Below the pieces are notes generated by a model. It saw nothing but the letters and a program-made list of their open reading frames with translations. It had not been told where the DNA came from and ran no database searches. A program made the translations under genes and the position numbers. Source: Cereibacter sphaeroides (lineage in GTDB: Bacteria > Pseudomonadota > Alphaproteobacteria > Rhodobacterales > Rhodobacteraceae). Taken from it: DNA of 64,000 nucleotides. The stretch spans positions 124,001 through 188,000 of the forward strand of contig QFQS01000002.1 of NCBI GenBank assembly GCA_003243455.1. The letters are read 5' to 3'. How positions within the stretch are numbered: position 1 is the first letter of the stretch; every line of letters begins with the position of its first letter. This document shows, piece after piece, positions 44,652-53,679 of this stretch.

Positions 44652-45240
44652 CCGGGGCAGGCTTGAACGCGCGACCCTGAGGTCGTCCGACGCGACTTCT
44701 GACTTCGACCTAAACCCCGGCAGCATTCCTGCGGGTATCGAAAAGCGACCGGCAGGGGTGCTGGTCGCTTTGGTCGACGGGTCGAATGGGCCACAGTTAT
44801 TGCTGACCAAACGTTCGTCCCGACTAAAGCATCATCCGGGCCAGATCGCCTTTCCGGGGGGCAAGGTCGATCCTGGCGATGACGGGCCAGTTGGTGCCGC
44901 GCTGCGCGAAGCCTGGGAAGAGGTGGGATTGCCACCGTCGGGCGTCGATCTGTTGGGGACACTGCCGATCCATGAAACCGTGACCGGGTTTCTGGTGACG
45001 CCGGTGGTGGCCATCGTGACCAAGCCATTCACGCCTGTCGCCGAGCCTGGAGAGGTGGACGAGGTTTTTTCGGTCCCATTGTCGCATGTCACCGACGCAT
45101 CGCGTTTCCGCATCGAGCAAAGACTGTGGCGAGGCCAGTGGCGGCGCTATTATGCCGTGCCCTATGGTCCCTATTATATCTGGGGCGCGACCGCGCGCAT
45201 CCTGCGCGGTCTGGCGGAAAGACTTGGCCATGAAGATTGA
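44638..45240 (+). CDS. NUDIX hydrolase, CoA pyrophosphatase type
   Basis: A 200-residue protein with the NUDIX box GGKVDPGDDGPVGAALREA then WEEVGL and, before it, LLLTKRSSRLKHHPGQIAFP, which is the signature of the NudL/PCD1 CoA pyrophosphatase group. The GTG start lies inside hslO (14-base overlap). It overlaps the CCA gene start by 11 bases. Substrate assignment is by motif. Confidence 0.88.
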   Translation: MGAIDRGRLERATLRSSDATSDFDLNPGSIPAGIEKRPAGVLVALVDGSNGPQLLLTKRSSRLKHHPGQIAFPGGKVDPGDDGPVGAALREAWEEVGLPPSGVDLLGTLPIHETVTGFLVTPVVAIVTKPFTPVAEPGEVDEVFSVPLSHVTDASRFRIEQRLWRGQWRRYYAVPYGPYYIWGATARILRGLAERLGHED

Positions 45241-46387
45241 AGGCGAATGGCTGTCGCGTTCCGAGACTCAGGATGTCCTTTCGGCGTTGGCAAGCGATGG
45301 CCACGCCGCGCTGGTCGTCGGGGGTTGTGTTCGGAATTCGATCCTGAACATGCCGGTGACGGACGTGGATATTGCCACGGATGCAACGCCCGAAACGGTT
45401 GTTTCGCTGGCCGGATGGGCGGGGCTGAAGGCCGTGCCTACAGGGATCGAGCATGGGACGGTCACCATCGTTGCCAATGGTATTCCGCATGAGGTGACGA
45501 CCTTTCGCCGCGACGTCGAGACATTCGGTCGGCATGCGACAGTCGCTTTTTCGACAGATGTCTCAGAAGACGCGGCACGGCGCGATTTCACGATGAACGC
45601 GCTGTATGCAACGGCACTGGGCGAGGTTGTCGATCCGCTGAACGGACTGCCCGACCTTCTTGCCCGCCGAGTCCGTTTTGTCGGCGACCCCGAGGCGAGA
45701 ATCGCAGAAGACTATCTGCGCATTCTGCGCTTCTTCCGATTTCACGCATGGTATGCCGACCCCGAGGCCGGGATTGACGCTGAAGGCCTTGCCGCCTGCG
45801 CGCGCTATTGCGCTGAGATAGAGACGCTTTCGCGCGAACGCATAGGTGCCGAGATGCGCAAGCTTCTCTCCGCCCCCGATCCTTCTGTTGCGGTCTCTGC
45901 GATGGCGCAGGCGGGTGTTCTGGCGCAGGTGTTGCCCGGTTCGGATCCACGCGCCTTGCGGGTGCTTGTCCACCTTGAGAAAAATGATCCCCCACGCTGG
46001 CTGCGCCGACTGGCCGTTCTGGGTGGCGATGATCTGCCAGAACGCCTGCGACTCAGCCGGGCAGAGGCGGGAGCATTGGCCGCTTTGAAGGACGGCCTGA
46101 CCTCGGGTGCCGGTCCGTTGGAGCTTGGTTACCGATATGGGTTCGACACGGGATCGGATATCGTTCTTGCCCAAGCGGCAATGTCAGGCAGCGCACCAGC
46201 GCCGGATTGGGCCGACAGCATAGTTACAGGATCGACCGCGAAATTCCCTGTTTCTGCTGCCGATCTGATGCCCGCCCTGACCGGTCCCGCCCTTGGGGCG
46301 CGATTGGCCGAACTCGAGCAACTCTGGATCGCGTCCGGTTTCCGGCTGTCGCGGGGAGAGCTGCTTGGCGGCTCGCAGGCGGTTTAA
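45230..46387 (+). CDS. CCA tRNA nucleotidyltransferase / poly(A) polymerase family
   Basis: A 385-residue class II nucleotidyltransferase with VVGGCVRNSIL (nucleotide loop, about 27-37), VTDVDIATDATPE carrying the catalytic DxD, and RRDFTMNALY. This matches bacterial CCA-adding enzymes, with the C-terminal RNA-binding helices. Poly(A) polymerase I looks similar, so tRNA 3'-CCA addition is the more likely but not certain role. The ATG at 45230 lies within the NUDIX gene. Confidence 0.9.
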   Translation: MKIEGEWLSRSETQDVLSALASDGHAALVVGGCVRNSILNMPVTDVDIATDATPETVVSLAGWAGLKAVPTGIEHGTVTIVANGIPHEVTTFRRDVETFGRHATVAFSTDVSEDAARRDFTMNALYATALGEVVDPLNGLPDLLARRVRFVGDPEARIAEDYLRILRFFRFHAWYADPEAGIDAEGLAACARYCAEIETLSRERIGAEMRKLLSAPDPSVAVSAMAQAGVLAQVLPGSDPRALRVLVHLEKNDPPRWLRRLAVLGGDDLPERLRLSRAEAGALAALKDGLTSGAGPLELGYRYGFDTGSDIVLAQAAMSGSAPAPDWADSIVTGSTAKFPVSAADLMPALTGPALGARLAELEQLWIASGFRLSRGELLGGSQAV

Positions 46388-46439
46388 TTTGCCTGGAAAC
46401 GAGGCTATATGCGTCGGGCAACCGTAAAGGTTTCCCCTC

Positions 46440-48284
46440 GTGTTCCGCTTTTTCGAAGGGCTGGTAGACCCCTACCTGGCCTATGAACAAACCGATACGC
46501 CGCCCCGGCGGCTCTGGCCGTTCCTGAAGGAATATATGCTGCCCTTCCGGGCGGTATTTGCCATCACGGGCTTTCTTGCCGTCATCATTGCCGCCGCCGA
46601 TGTGGCGTTGTTGTGGTATGTGGGCCGTCTGGTGGACCTGCTGGCCACCGGAACGCCCGCACAGGTATGGGCCGAGTATGGCACCGAGATACTGCTGGTT
46701 GCCTTTGCCGTGCTGTTCCTGCGGCCGATGGTTGCGGTGGGCGAGGTTGCGCTGCTGCACAACACGATCCTGCCGAATTTCTCGACCATGATGCGGTGGC
46801 GGTCCCACCGCCATGTGCTGCGCCAGCCGGTGGGGTGGTTCGAGGGCGACTTCGCGGGTCGTATCACCAACCGTATCATGCAGACACCGCCTGCCGCCGC
46901 GGATGCCGTGTTCCAGACTTTCGATGCGGTGGCCTTCGCCATTGTCACGGTTATCGGCGCGGGCATCATGCTGGCGGGGGCCGATCCGCGTCTCTTGCTG
47001 CCGCTGCTCGTATGGTTCGCTCTTTATGGCGCCCTGGTGCGCTGGACCTTGCATAATGCAGGCCCGGCATCAAAGGCCTCCTCGGATGCTCGGTCAGCAA
47101 TCACCGGGCGCGTCGTGGACGCCTATACGAATATTCACTCGGTAAAGCTGTTCGCCCATCACGACAGCGAAATCGACTACGCCAAGGAATCGATCGAGAC
47201 CGCGCGCGCAACCTTCATGAAAGAGATGCGCATCGTCACCAAGATGGACCTCGCGCTGACATTCCTGAACGCCTTCCTGATCGTCACAGTGACGGGCTGG
47301 GCCATGCTGCTGTGGTATCAGGGCGCGGCATCGGTCGGCACGGTCGCGGCGACGGCGGCTTTGGTGCTGCGGCTGAACAACATGACCTACTGGATCATGT
47401 GGGCGATGACCTCGCTCGTGCAGGCGCTGGGTGTCGTGCAAGAGGGGATGGAGACGATCACCCAGCCGGTCACGCTGGTGGATCGCACGGGTGCGAAGCC
47501 GCTGCGCCTTGGCGCGGGATTGATCGAGCTGCGCCACGTGTCGCACCATTATGGGCGCGGAAGCGGCGGATTGCAGGATGTGGACCTGACCATTCGCCCC
47601 GGCGAAAAGATCGGCGTAGTCGGTCGCTCGGGCGCGGGTAAATCGACGCTCGTCAAACTTATGTTGCGGTTCTACGACAGCGAGGGCGGGGCCATCCTGA
47701 TAGACGGTCAGGATATTTCCGATGTCACGCAAGAGTCGCTGCGCCGCCAGATCGGCATGGTTCAACAGGACAGCAGCCTGCTGCATCGTTCGGTGCGGGA
47801 CAACATCCTTTACGGCCGCCCTGACGCCACGGAGGCGCAGATAATCGAGGCTGCGCGGCGGGCCGAGGCGCACGACTTCATCCTGCAGCTTGAAGATCCG
47901 CAAAGTCGTCGCGGCTATGACGCCCATGTCGGCGAGCGGGGCGTAAAGCTGTCGGGCGGCCAGCGTCAGCGTGTGGCGCTGGCGCGCGTGATCCTGAAGG
48001 ATGCGCCCATCCTGATCCTGGATGAAGCGACAAGCGCGCTGGACAGCGAGGCCGAGGCGGTGATCCAGGATACGCTTTATGGTGTCATGGAAGGCAAGAC
48101 CGTGATCGCCATCGCGCACCGGCTGTCGACCATCGCGGCAATGGACCGCATCGTGGTGCTGGATGACGGCAAGCTTGTCGAGCAAGGCACCCATTCGGAA
48201 CTGCTGGCGCTGAAGGGGCGTTACGCAAGGTTCTGGGCACGTCAGTCGGGCGGGTTCATCGGGCTGGAGGATGCGGCGGAATGA
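46440..48284 (+). CDS. ABC exporter half-transporter (ATPase plus membrane domain), first of pair
   Basis: A 614-residue MsbA-type protein: six-helix exporter domain (about 25-330) and ATPase with Walker A GRSGAGKST, signature LSGGQRQRVALARV and Walker B ILILDEATSALD, all intact. The GTG start at 46440 follows AAAGG. Its stop overlaps the next gene (ATGA), and the two proteins are close relatives, suggesting a heterodimer. Substrate not evident; lipid or drug export are the usual guesses for this family. Confidence 0.92.
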   Translation: MFRFFEGLVDPYLAYEQTDTPPRRLWPFLKEYMLPFRAVFAITGFLAVIIAAADVALLWYVGRLVDLLATGTPAQVWAEYGTEILLVAFAVLFLRPMVAVGEVALLHNTILPNFSTMMRWRSHRHVLRQPVGWFEGDFAGRITNRIMQTPPAAADAVFQTFDAVAFAIVTVIGAGIMLAGADPRLLLPLLVWFALYGALVRWTLHNAGPASKASSDARSAITGRVVDAYTNIHSVKLFAHHDSEIDYAKESIETARATFMKEMRIVTKMDLALTFLNAFLIVTVTGWAMLLWYQGAASVGTVAATAALVLRLNNMTYWIMWAMTSLVQALGVVQEGMETITQPVTLVDRTGAKPLRLGAGLIELRHVSHHYGRGSGGLQDVDLTIRPGEKIGVVGRSGAGKSTLVKLMLRFYDSEGGAILIDGQDISDVTQESLRRQIGMVQQDSSLLHRSVRDNILYGRPDATEAQIIEAARRAEAHDFILQLEDPQSRRGYDAHVGERGVKLSGGQRQRVALARVILKDAPILILDEATSALDSEAEAVIQDTLYGVMEGKTVIAIAHRLSTIAAMDRIVVLDDGKLVEQGTHSELLALKGRYARFWARQSGGFIGLEDAAE

Positions 48285-50131
48285 GTGCGCTTTTGCGGCT
48301 TGGCAACCTGATCGAACCATTCGAGCCTGCCGATGGTCCGCCACCACAGCATCTTGGCGCGTTCTTTCGCTGGTGCCTGTCGGGATCATGGAAAATGCTG
48401 TGGATTGCGGCGGCGATCTCGGCTTTTTCCGGCACGACCGAGGTTCTGTCCGCCTTGATGATAGGCTGGGTCATTGACGCCGCCGTTCAATCCGGCCCAT
48501 CCGGCTTTTTTGCCGAGCATGCCACGTTGATCATCGTTTTCATGATCTTTTATCTGGTCGTTCGCCCTCTTTCCTTCGGCATCGCTGCCGCTTCAAACTC
48601 GATCATCATCGGACCAAATGTCATGCCGCTGGTGTTGAGCCGTCTGCACCGCTGGACGCTGGGTCAGGCGGTTACGTTTTTCGACAATGATTTCGCGGGA
48701 CGTATTGCGCAGAAACAGATGCAGGCCGCCCGTGCCGTGACCGATGTTGCGACCGAGATGATCAATACCGTCGCCTTCGCGCTGGCGTCGATCATCGGGT
48801 CGGTGATCTATCTTTTCGCCATCGACGCCTGGATCGCGCTGGCGCTTGCCGTGTGGCTAGCGGCTTACATCGGGTTGATCATGTTCTACCTGCCGCGGGT
48901 GCGGGTGAATTCTGCCGCCCGAGCGGCGTCTCGCGCCATGGTGTCGGGGCAGGTCGTCGATACGATCACCAATATCAAGACCGTCAAGCTTTTCGCCCAT
49001 GCGGCTTTCGAAGATCGCGTGGCGTTGCAGGCGATGGATGTTTTCCGCGACCGCTCGCTGGAATTCGGCGTGATCTCGGCCTGGTTCCGCTACACGCTGA
49101 TGACCCTTGCCGGCATCCTTCCGGTACTGCTGATCGGCGGCACGCTGATCCTTTGGCAGCAGGGGTCAGCGACGGCCGGTGCCATAGCCGCCGCAGGCGC
49201 CATCGCCATGCGGATCGCGCAGATGTCGGGCTGGGTCAGCTTCACGCTGATCTCGATCTATACCTCGGTGGGAGAGGTCGAGGACGGGATGCGCACGCTG
49301 TCCGCCCCCCACACCCTTGCCGACGAGCCGGATGCGATCACCCTGCCGCGCATCAAGGGCGAAGTTCGGTTCGACGATGCTTCTTTCGCCTATGGCCGTG
49401 CGCGTGGGGGTGTCCGCGACATCGACCTGACCATCGCGCCGGGTGAGAAACTGGGGATCGTGGGCGCGTCCGGGGCAGGGAAATCCTCGCTCGTATCCCT
49501 GCTTTTGCGGCTCTATGACACCGAAACGGGCCGTATTCTGGTCGATGGCAACGATGTGCGCCATGTTACGCAGGAAAGCCTGCGGCGGCAGATAGGCATG
49601 GTCACGCAGGAAACTGCGATGTTCAATCGCTCTGCCCGCGACAACATCCTTTACGGCCGCACCGATGCGACCGAGGATGAACTGATCGCTGCCGCGAAGG
49701 CAGCCGAGGCGCATGACTTCATCGTCCACATGGTCGATCATCAGGGGCGAAAGGGCTACGACGCCTTTCTGGGCGAACGCGGGGTAAAGCTGTCCGGCGG
49801 ACAGCGCCAGCGGATCGCCTTGGCCCGCGCCTTTCTGAAAGACGCGCCCATCCTTGTGCTGGACGAGGCCACCAGTGCACTGGACAGCGAGGTGGAAGCG
49901 AGCATTCAGACGGCGCTGGGTCGGGTGATGCAGGGCAAGACCGTTCTGGCTATCGCGCACCGCCTTTCCACGATCTCTGCCATGGACCGCATCATCGTGA
50001 TGGATGACGGGCGCATCGTCGAAGAAGGCACGCATGACGAGTTGCTGGCGCGCGGCGGTCTTTATGCCCGTTACTGGAACCGTCAGTCTGGCGGCTTTAT
50101 CGGCACGGATGACAAGGAAGCGGCCGAGTGA
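48281..50131 (+). CDS. ABC exporter half-transporter, second of pair
   Basis: A 616-residue paralogue of the preceding gene: six-helix membrane domain (about 30-340), Walker A GASGAGKSS, signature LSGGQRQRIALARA and Walker B ILVLDEATSALD, all intact. Because both members keep complete catalytic sites they could form homo- or heterodimers. The pair probably arose by tandem duplication. The stop overlaps the next gene's GTG start. Confidence 0.92.
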   Translation: MSALLRLGNLIEPFEPADGPPPQHLGAFFRWCLSGSWKMLWIAAAISAFSGTTEVLSALMIGWVIDAAVQSGPSGFFAEHATLIIVFMIFYLVVRPLSFGIAAASNSIIIGPNVMPLVLSRLHRWTLGQAVTFFDNDFAGRIAQKQMQAARAVTDVATEMINTVAFALASIIGSVIYLFAIDAWIALALAVWLAAYIGLIMFYLPRVRVNSAARAASRAMVSGQVVDTITNIKTVKLFAHAAFEDRVALQAMDVFRDRSLEFGVISAWFRYTLMTLAGILPVLLIGGTLILWQQGSATAGAIAAAGAIAMRIAQMSGWVSFTLISIYTSVGEVEDGMRTLSAPHTLADEPDAITLPRIKGEVRFDDASFAYGRARGGVRDIDLTIAPGEKLGIVGASGAGKSSLVSLLLRLYDTETGRILVDGNDVRHVTQESLRRQIGMVTQETAMFNRSARDNILYGRTDATEDELIAAAKAAEAHDFIVHMVDHQGRKGYDAFLGERGVKLSGGQRQRIALARAFLKDAPILVLDEATSALDSEVEASIQTALGRVMQGKTVLAIAHRLSTISAMDRIIVMDDGRIVEEGTHDELLARGGLYARYWNRQSGGFIGTDDKEAAE

Positions 50132-51357
50132 TCCTGACCATTGATCGGCTCGGACATCTTGGTGACGGCATCGGCTCTGGTCCCGATGGGCCGATCTATG
50201 CCTTCCAGACATTGCCGGGTGAAGTTGTCGAGGGTGAGCTTTCAGGAGATCGGTTGAGCAACGTCAAGATAATTACGCCCTCTGCCAGCCGCATCCGTCC
50301 GCCTTGCGTCCATGCCCGAAGATGCGGCGGCTGCGTCATGCAGCATGCCTCCGACCCCTTTGTGGCCGACTGGAAGCAGTCGGTCGTCCAGAATGCGCTT
50401 GCGGGGCAGGGGCTGAATGCGCCGTTCCGGCCTATCGTCACCTCTCCCCCATGCTCACGCCGTCGGGCGACACTTGCGGGGCGGCGAACCAAGGGGGGTG
50501 CGCTGCTGGGTTTCCATGCGCGCGCCTCGGATGTGGTGATTCCCGTGCCGGAATGTCAGTTGCTGCATCCCGACATCAAGGCCAGCTTTCCGGCGCTTGA
50601 GGCGCTGGTGATCAGCGGGGGGTCGCGCAGCGCGGAACTGGCCTTGACGGTAACGTGCAGCCTGGGCGGGCCGGATGTTTCTGTCACCGGCGGCAAGCCG
50701 CTGGATGCTGGCCTTCTTCTGGACCTCGCCCGGCTGGCCGAGGCGCATGGCCTTGCGCGCCTGACCTGGGATGGCGAAACGGTGGCCCTGCGCAATACGC
50801 CCCTGCAACGCTTCGGTGCCGCGCGCGTTTCTGTTCCACCCGGTGCCTTTCTGCAGGCGACCGAGGCCGGAGAGGCGGCCTTGCTTGCCGCCGTGCGAGA
50901 GGCGGTCGGCCCTGCCCGCCGTATCACAGATCTTTTCGCAGGCGCTGGCACCTTTTCGCTGCCGCTGACGGAAAGTGCCGCCGTCCATGCCGTCGAATCC
51001 GAAGCCGCGATGCTGGCCGCTCTGGACAAGGGCTGGCGTCAGGCCGAGGGGCTGCATCAGGTTACGACCGAGGCGCGCGATCTTTTCCGTCGGCCTCTGG
51101 AGCCGGATGAGTTTCGCGGCGTCGATGCTGTGGTGATCGACCCGCCGCGCGCCGGGGCCGAGGCGCAAACCGCGTCGCTGGCGAAGTCGGGTGTGCCCGT
51201 CATTGCCGTCGTCTCCTGCAATCCTGTCACCTTCGCGCGGGACGCACGAATACTTTGCGTCGCCGGGTATCGGCTGGACTGGGTGCAAGTGGTGGACCAG
51301 TTCCGCTGGGCGGCGCATGTCGAGCTTGCCGCGCGTTTCAGCAAACGCGCCCGCTGA
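50128..51357 (+). CDS. TrmA/RlmD-type RNA (uracil-5) methyltransferase
   Basis: A 409-residue protein with an N-terminal TRAM-like region, the 4Fe-4S cysteines of the RlmD type (Cys60, Cys66, Cys69 in CVHARRCGGC, plus one at CQLLHP near 147), then SAM motif DLFAGAGTFSLPL, VIDPPRAG and the catalytic cysteine in VVSCNPVTFARD. It probably makes m5U in 23S rRNA or tRNA; which of the two is not certain. Start GTG coupled to the ABC gene. Confidence 0.9.
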   Translation: MILTIDRLGHLGDGIGSGPDGPIYAFQTLPGEVVEGELSGDRLSNVKIITPSASRIRPPCVHARRCGGCVMQHASDPFVADWKQSVVQNALAGQGLNAPFRPIVTSPPCSRRRATLAGRRTKGGALLGFHARASDVVIPVPECQLLHPDIKASFPALEALVISGGSRSAELALTVTCSLGGPDVSVTGGKPLDAGLLLDLARLAEAHGLARLTWDGETVALRNTPLQRFGAARVSVPPGAFLQATEAGEAALLAAVREAVGPARRITDLFAGAGTFSLPLTESAAVHAVESEAAMLAALDKGWRQAEGLHQVTTEARDLFRRPLEPDEFRGVDAVVIDPPRAGAEAQTASLAKSGVPVIAVVSCNPVTFARDARILCVAGYRLDWVQVVDQFRWAAHVELAARFSKRAR

Positions 51358-51450
51358 GCCTGCCATTCACGACACCGTGAGTATTTGCTGCTTTGCGAAG
51401 CGCGCCGGTCTGCTGTATCGCTTCGGGAAAAGAGGCAGCGGGCAAAAGAA

Positions 51451-51945
51451 ATGCGTTTTATCCGGGTATTTTTCATCATCCTGATGGTTGTTGGCCTTTC
51501 GGCCTGCGGCGGGTCGAAGTTCAAGAAATACAATGGCCCCGAGGTTACCCGGGTCGAGGTCCATAAGGCCGACCGCAAGATGTACTTGCTGAACAATTCC
51601 AACGTGTTGAAATCCTATGACATTGGTCTGGGATTTGCGCCTGTCGGACCCAAACAGTTCGAGGGTGACGGCAAAACGCCGGAAGGCAGTTATCGCATAA
51701 CCCACAGGAACCCGCGGAGCCAATACCACCTGTCCATCGGCGTATCCTACCCGGATGCAAGCGACATTGCCTTTGCCCAGGCGAATGGCAAGTCGCCGGG
51801 GGGCGACATATTCATTCACGGCTATACGGGCGTCAAAGGCAAAAAGGGTGACTGGACAGCCGGCTGCATCGCGATCACCAATCGCGAGATCGAGGAGGTC
51901 TATTCAATGGTCAATCCGGGCACGCCGATCCTCATAACCCCCTGA
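51451..51945 (+). CDS. L,D-transpeptidase-fold (YkuD) lipoprotein
   Basis: A 164-residue protein with a signal peptide and lipobox LSAC (Cys19 lipidated) and a YkuD domain with the HGYTG and catalytic GCIAI cysteine motif (His and Cys both present). YkuD enzymes form 3-3 cross-links or attach proteins to peptidoglycan. Start at ATG 51451; upstream frame is not family-like. It stands between the RNA methyltransferase and the CAP protein. Confidence 0.88.
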   Translation: MRFIRVFFIILMVVGLSACGGSKFKKYNGPEVTRVEVHKADRKMYLLNNSNVLKSYDIGLGFAPVGPKQFEGDGKTPEGSYRITHRNPRSQYHLSIGVSYPDASDIAFAQANGKSPGGDIFIHGYTGVKGKKGDWTAGCIAITNREIEEVYSMVNPGTPILITP

Positions 51946-51953
51946 CCGCGTCG

Positions 51954-52484
51954 TCAGCCCAGAGGAGTGGCCGACGGCGCCGGTGCATAGGTCTGCGAGG
52001 TGCCTGTGACCATCGTCCACCAGATCTTGCCATTCGGCTCCTGATACCAGGAAAAGCCGAGTTCATTCGCGGCGGGGTCCATGATTACGCCGCGCGTCTG
52101 GGGATCACGCATCCAGTCCGAAAGCGTCTCGATCTCGGTCTGGTAGGTCTCGGAGATGTTCTCGCCCAGCATCTTGCCGCTGTAGCCGACGCGCTTGACC
52201 CGGTCGATCGGCGAAGATCCGTCCGATCCGAAGTGCCAGGGACGATTCTGCACCGACATGTCACGTGAATGCGTGGCTGCGGCGGCCGTAAGCTGCGCGT
52301 TCAGCTGCATCGGCTGCAACCCCTTGGCGCTGCGCAATGTATTAACCGAATCAAGCGCCTTGTATTGAATCTCGGCAGTTTGCGCGTCGGCAATCCGGCT
52401 GCCGCTTCCCGTTCCGCCGCCCGTGGTTGCGCAAGCGGAAAGCGCCAAAGTGGCGCACAGCATAAGGGCAGAGACAGATTTCAT
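51954..52484 (-). CDS. CAP-domain lipoprotein
   Basis: A 176-residue predicted lipoprotein: signal and lipobox LSAC (Cys18), a Gly/Ser-rich linker, then a CAP/SCP domain with THSRDM and GENISETY and an ELGFSWYQEP segment. The CAP fold histidine (HSRD) and a glutamate are kept. Role in bacteria is poorly defined. It converges on the L,D-transpeptidase-like gene and diverges from the next one. Confidence 0.86.
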   Translation of the reverse strand: MKSVSALMLCATLALSACATTGGGTGSGSRIADAQTAEIQYKALDSVNTLRSAKGLQPMQLNAQLTAAAATHSRDMSVQNRPWHFGSDGSSPIDRVKRVGYSGKMLGENISETYQTEIETLSDWMRDPQTRGVIMDPAANELGFSWYQEPNGKIWWTMVTGTSQTYAPAPSATPLG

Positions 52485-52660
52485 TCGAAGGACCCCGGCG
52501 TGATTTGCAGAACTGCTGCTTATCCAAAGCTGCTGCAGTGTTCAAACCCAACTCTGCGTGACGGCCAATTCTGTATGACAAATGACATGGCTTTGATTTG
52601 CAGCTGCCGTCGCGCCAATGTATCTTCCGGCGACGATAAAAAAGAACGAGGAGCAGATCC

Positions 52661-53275
52661 ATGAGCGCAGACAGGACCAATGGGCCCAGCCGTCGCGTAT
52701 TTCTTGCCGCAGGCGCCACCCTTGGTGCTGCCCTGGCAGGAGGCCTTGCCTCGCCCGCGCTGGCGCTCGTGGGATCGACCGAGGTTGACACCAGTGTCGG
52801 CGGCAAGATCAAAAGCAATATCTCCGCCTTTCGCGCTCTGGACTGGCAGCCCTATTTCGCCAATACGAAAAATGGCGTCATAGTTTGCGATACAGAGTCG
52901 CGCGCACTGCACTATTGGTCGGAAGACCAGACGATCTACAAACTTTACCCGACCTCTGTGCCGCTAAGCGAGGATCTGACACGCCTGGGCAGGACTGAGG
53001 TCATCCAGAAGGTCGTCAACCCGACGTGGCGACCGACGGCGTCGATGCTGGAGCGTAATCCGGATTGGCCCAAGGTCATCGAAGGCGGGGCGCCCGACAA
53101 TCCGCTTGGCGTGCGCGCGCTTTACCTTTCCTGGCCAGCTTATCGCATTCATGGCACACAGGACACACGCAAGATAGGGCGTCGGTCCTCGAATGGGTGC
53201 ATCGGCTTGTACAACGAGCATATTCTGGAATTGTTTGGGATGGCGAAGGTTGGCACTCAGGTGTTGCTAATTTGA
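52661..53275 (+). CDS. L,D-transpeptidase (YkuD) with Tat-like signal
   Basis: A 204-residue exported protein with a twin-arginine type signal (SRRVFLAAG at 10-18, cleavage near 36) and a YkuD domain: IHGTQDTRKIG and SSNGCIGLYNEH carry the catalytic His and Cys. It belongs to the ErfK/YbiS-type L,D-transpeptidases that remodel peptidoglycan. A GAGGAGCAG ribosome site precedes the ATG. It is divergent from the CAP lipoprotein gene across 176 bases. Confidence 0.9.
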   Translation: MSADRTNGPSRRVFLAAGATLGAALAGGLASPALALVGSTEVDTSVGGKIKSNISAFRALDWQPYFANTKNGVIVCDTESRALHYWSEDQTIYKLYPTSVPLSEDLTRLGRTEVIQKVVNPTWRPTASMLERNPDWPKVIEGGAPDNPLGVRALYLSWPAYRIHGTQDTRKIGRRSSNGCIGLYNEHILELFGMAKVGTQVLLI

Positions 53276-53423
53276 CGACACATGCACGGTCCTGAGGTTT
53301 CTGCAGCGAAGTCACGTTGCATTCCTAAGGCTAAGCTGCGTATGAAAGGGTTACGAGGTACAGCTTGGGTGTGCGCTACCGTCCTCTGAAATACTCGGTG
53401 GTGTGCAATATCTGGAGGTTAAC

Positions 53424-53603
53424 ATGAAGAAACTCGTTCTCGCCGCGGCCCTGACGGGCGCTGCAACCACCGCTTTCGCTGGTGGCGTGGCCGAGCCCGT
53501 TATGGAGCCGGTTGTTGTTGAAGAGCAAACCTCTTCGTCGTCGGGCGGCATCGTGATCCCGCTGCTGCTGCTGATCCTGGTTGCGGCTGCTGTCGCTTCC
53601 TGA
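53424..53603 (+). CDS. small 59-residue secreted or membrane protein
   Basis: A short gene supported by a strong TGGAGG ribosome site five bases before the ATG and by a perfect terminator 20 bases after the stop. The peptide has a Sec-type signal (MKKLVLAAALTGAATTAFA, 1-19) followed by a Glu/Val linker, an SSSSGG stretch and a hydrophobic tail (IVIPLLLLILVAAAVAS). It could be a single-pass membrane peptide after cleavage. I recognise no family. Confidence 0.8.
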   Translation: MKKLVLAAALTGAATTAFAGGVAEPVMEPVVVEEQTSSSSGGIVIPLLLLILVAAAVAS

Positions 53604-53623
53604 TCGGACCGCGTATCAAAAGG

Positions 53624-53660
53624 AAAAGACGGCAGGGCAATCTGCCGTCTTTTTCATTTT
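53624..53660 (+). terminator. bidirectional intrinsic terminator
   Basis: AAAAGACGGCAG and CTGCCGTCTTTT form a perfect 12-bp stem with a six-base loop and T runs on the plus strand (TTTTTC). The A run on the other side lets it also end minus-strand transcripts of hemH, whose stop is at 53680. Confidence 0.9.
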
Positions 53661-53679
53661 CTGAACCAGGCTTGCGGTG

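Noticed and set aside
47094..48389. 431-residue minus-strand open frame opposite the first ABC exporter
   Set aside because: Antisense shadow; the plus-strand frame has all ABC motifs.
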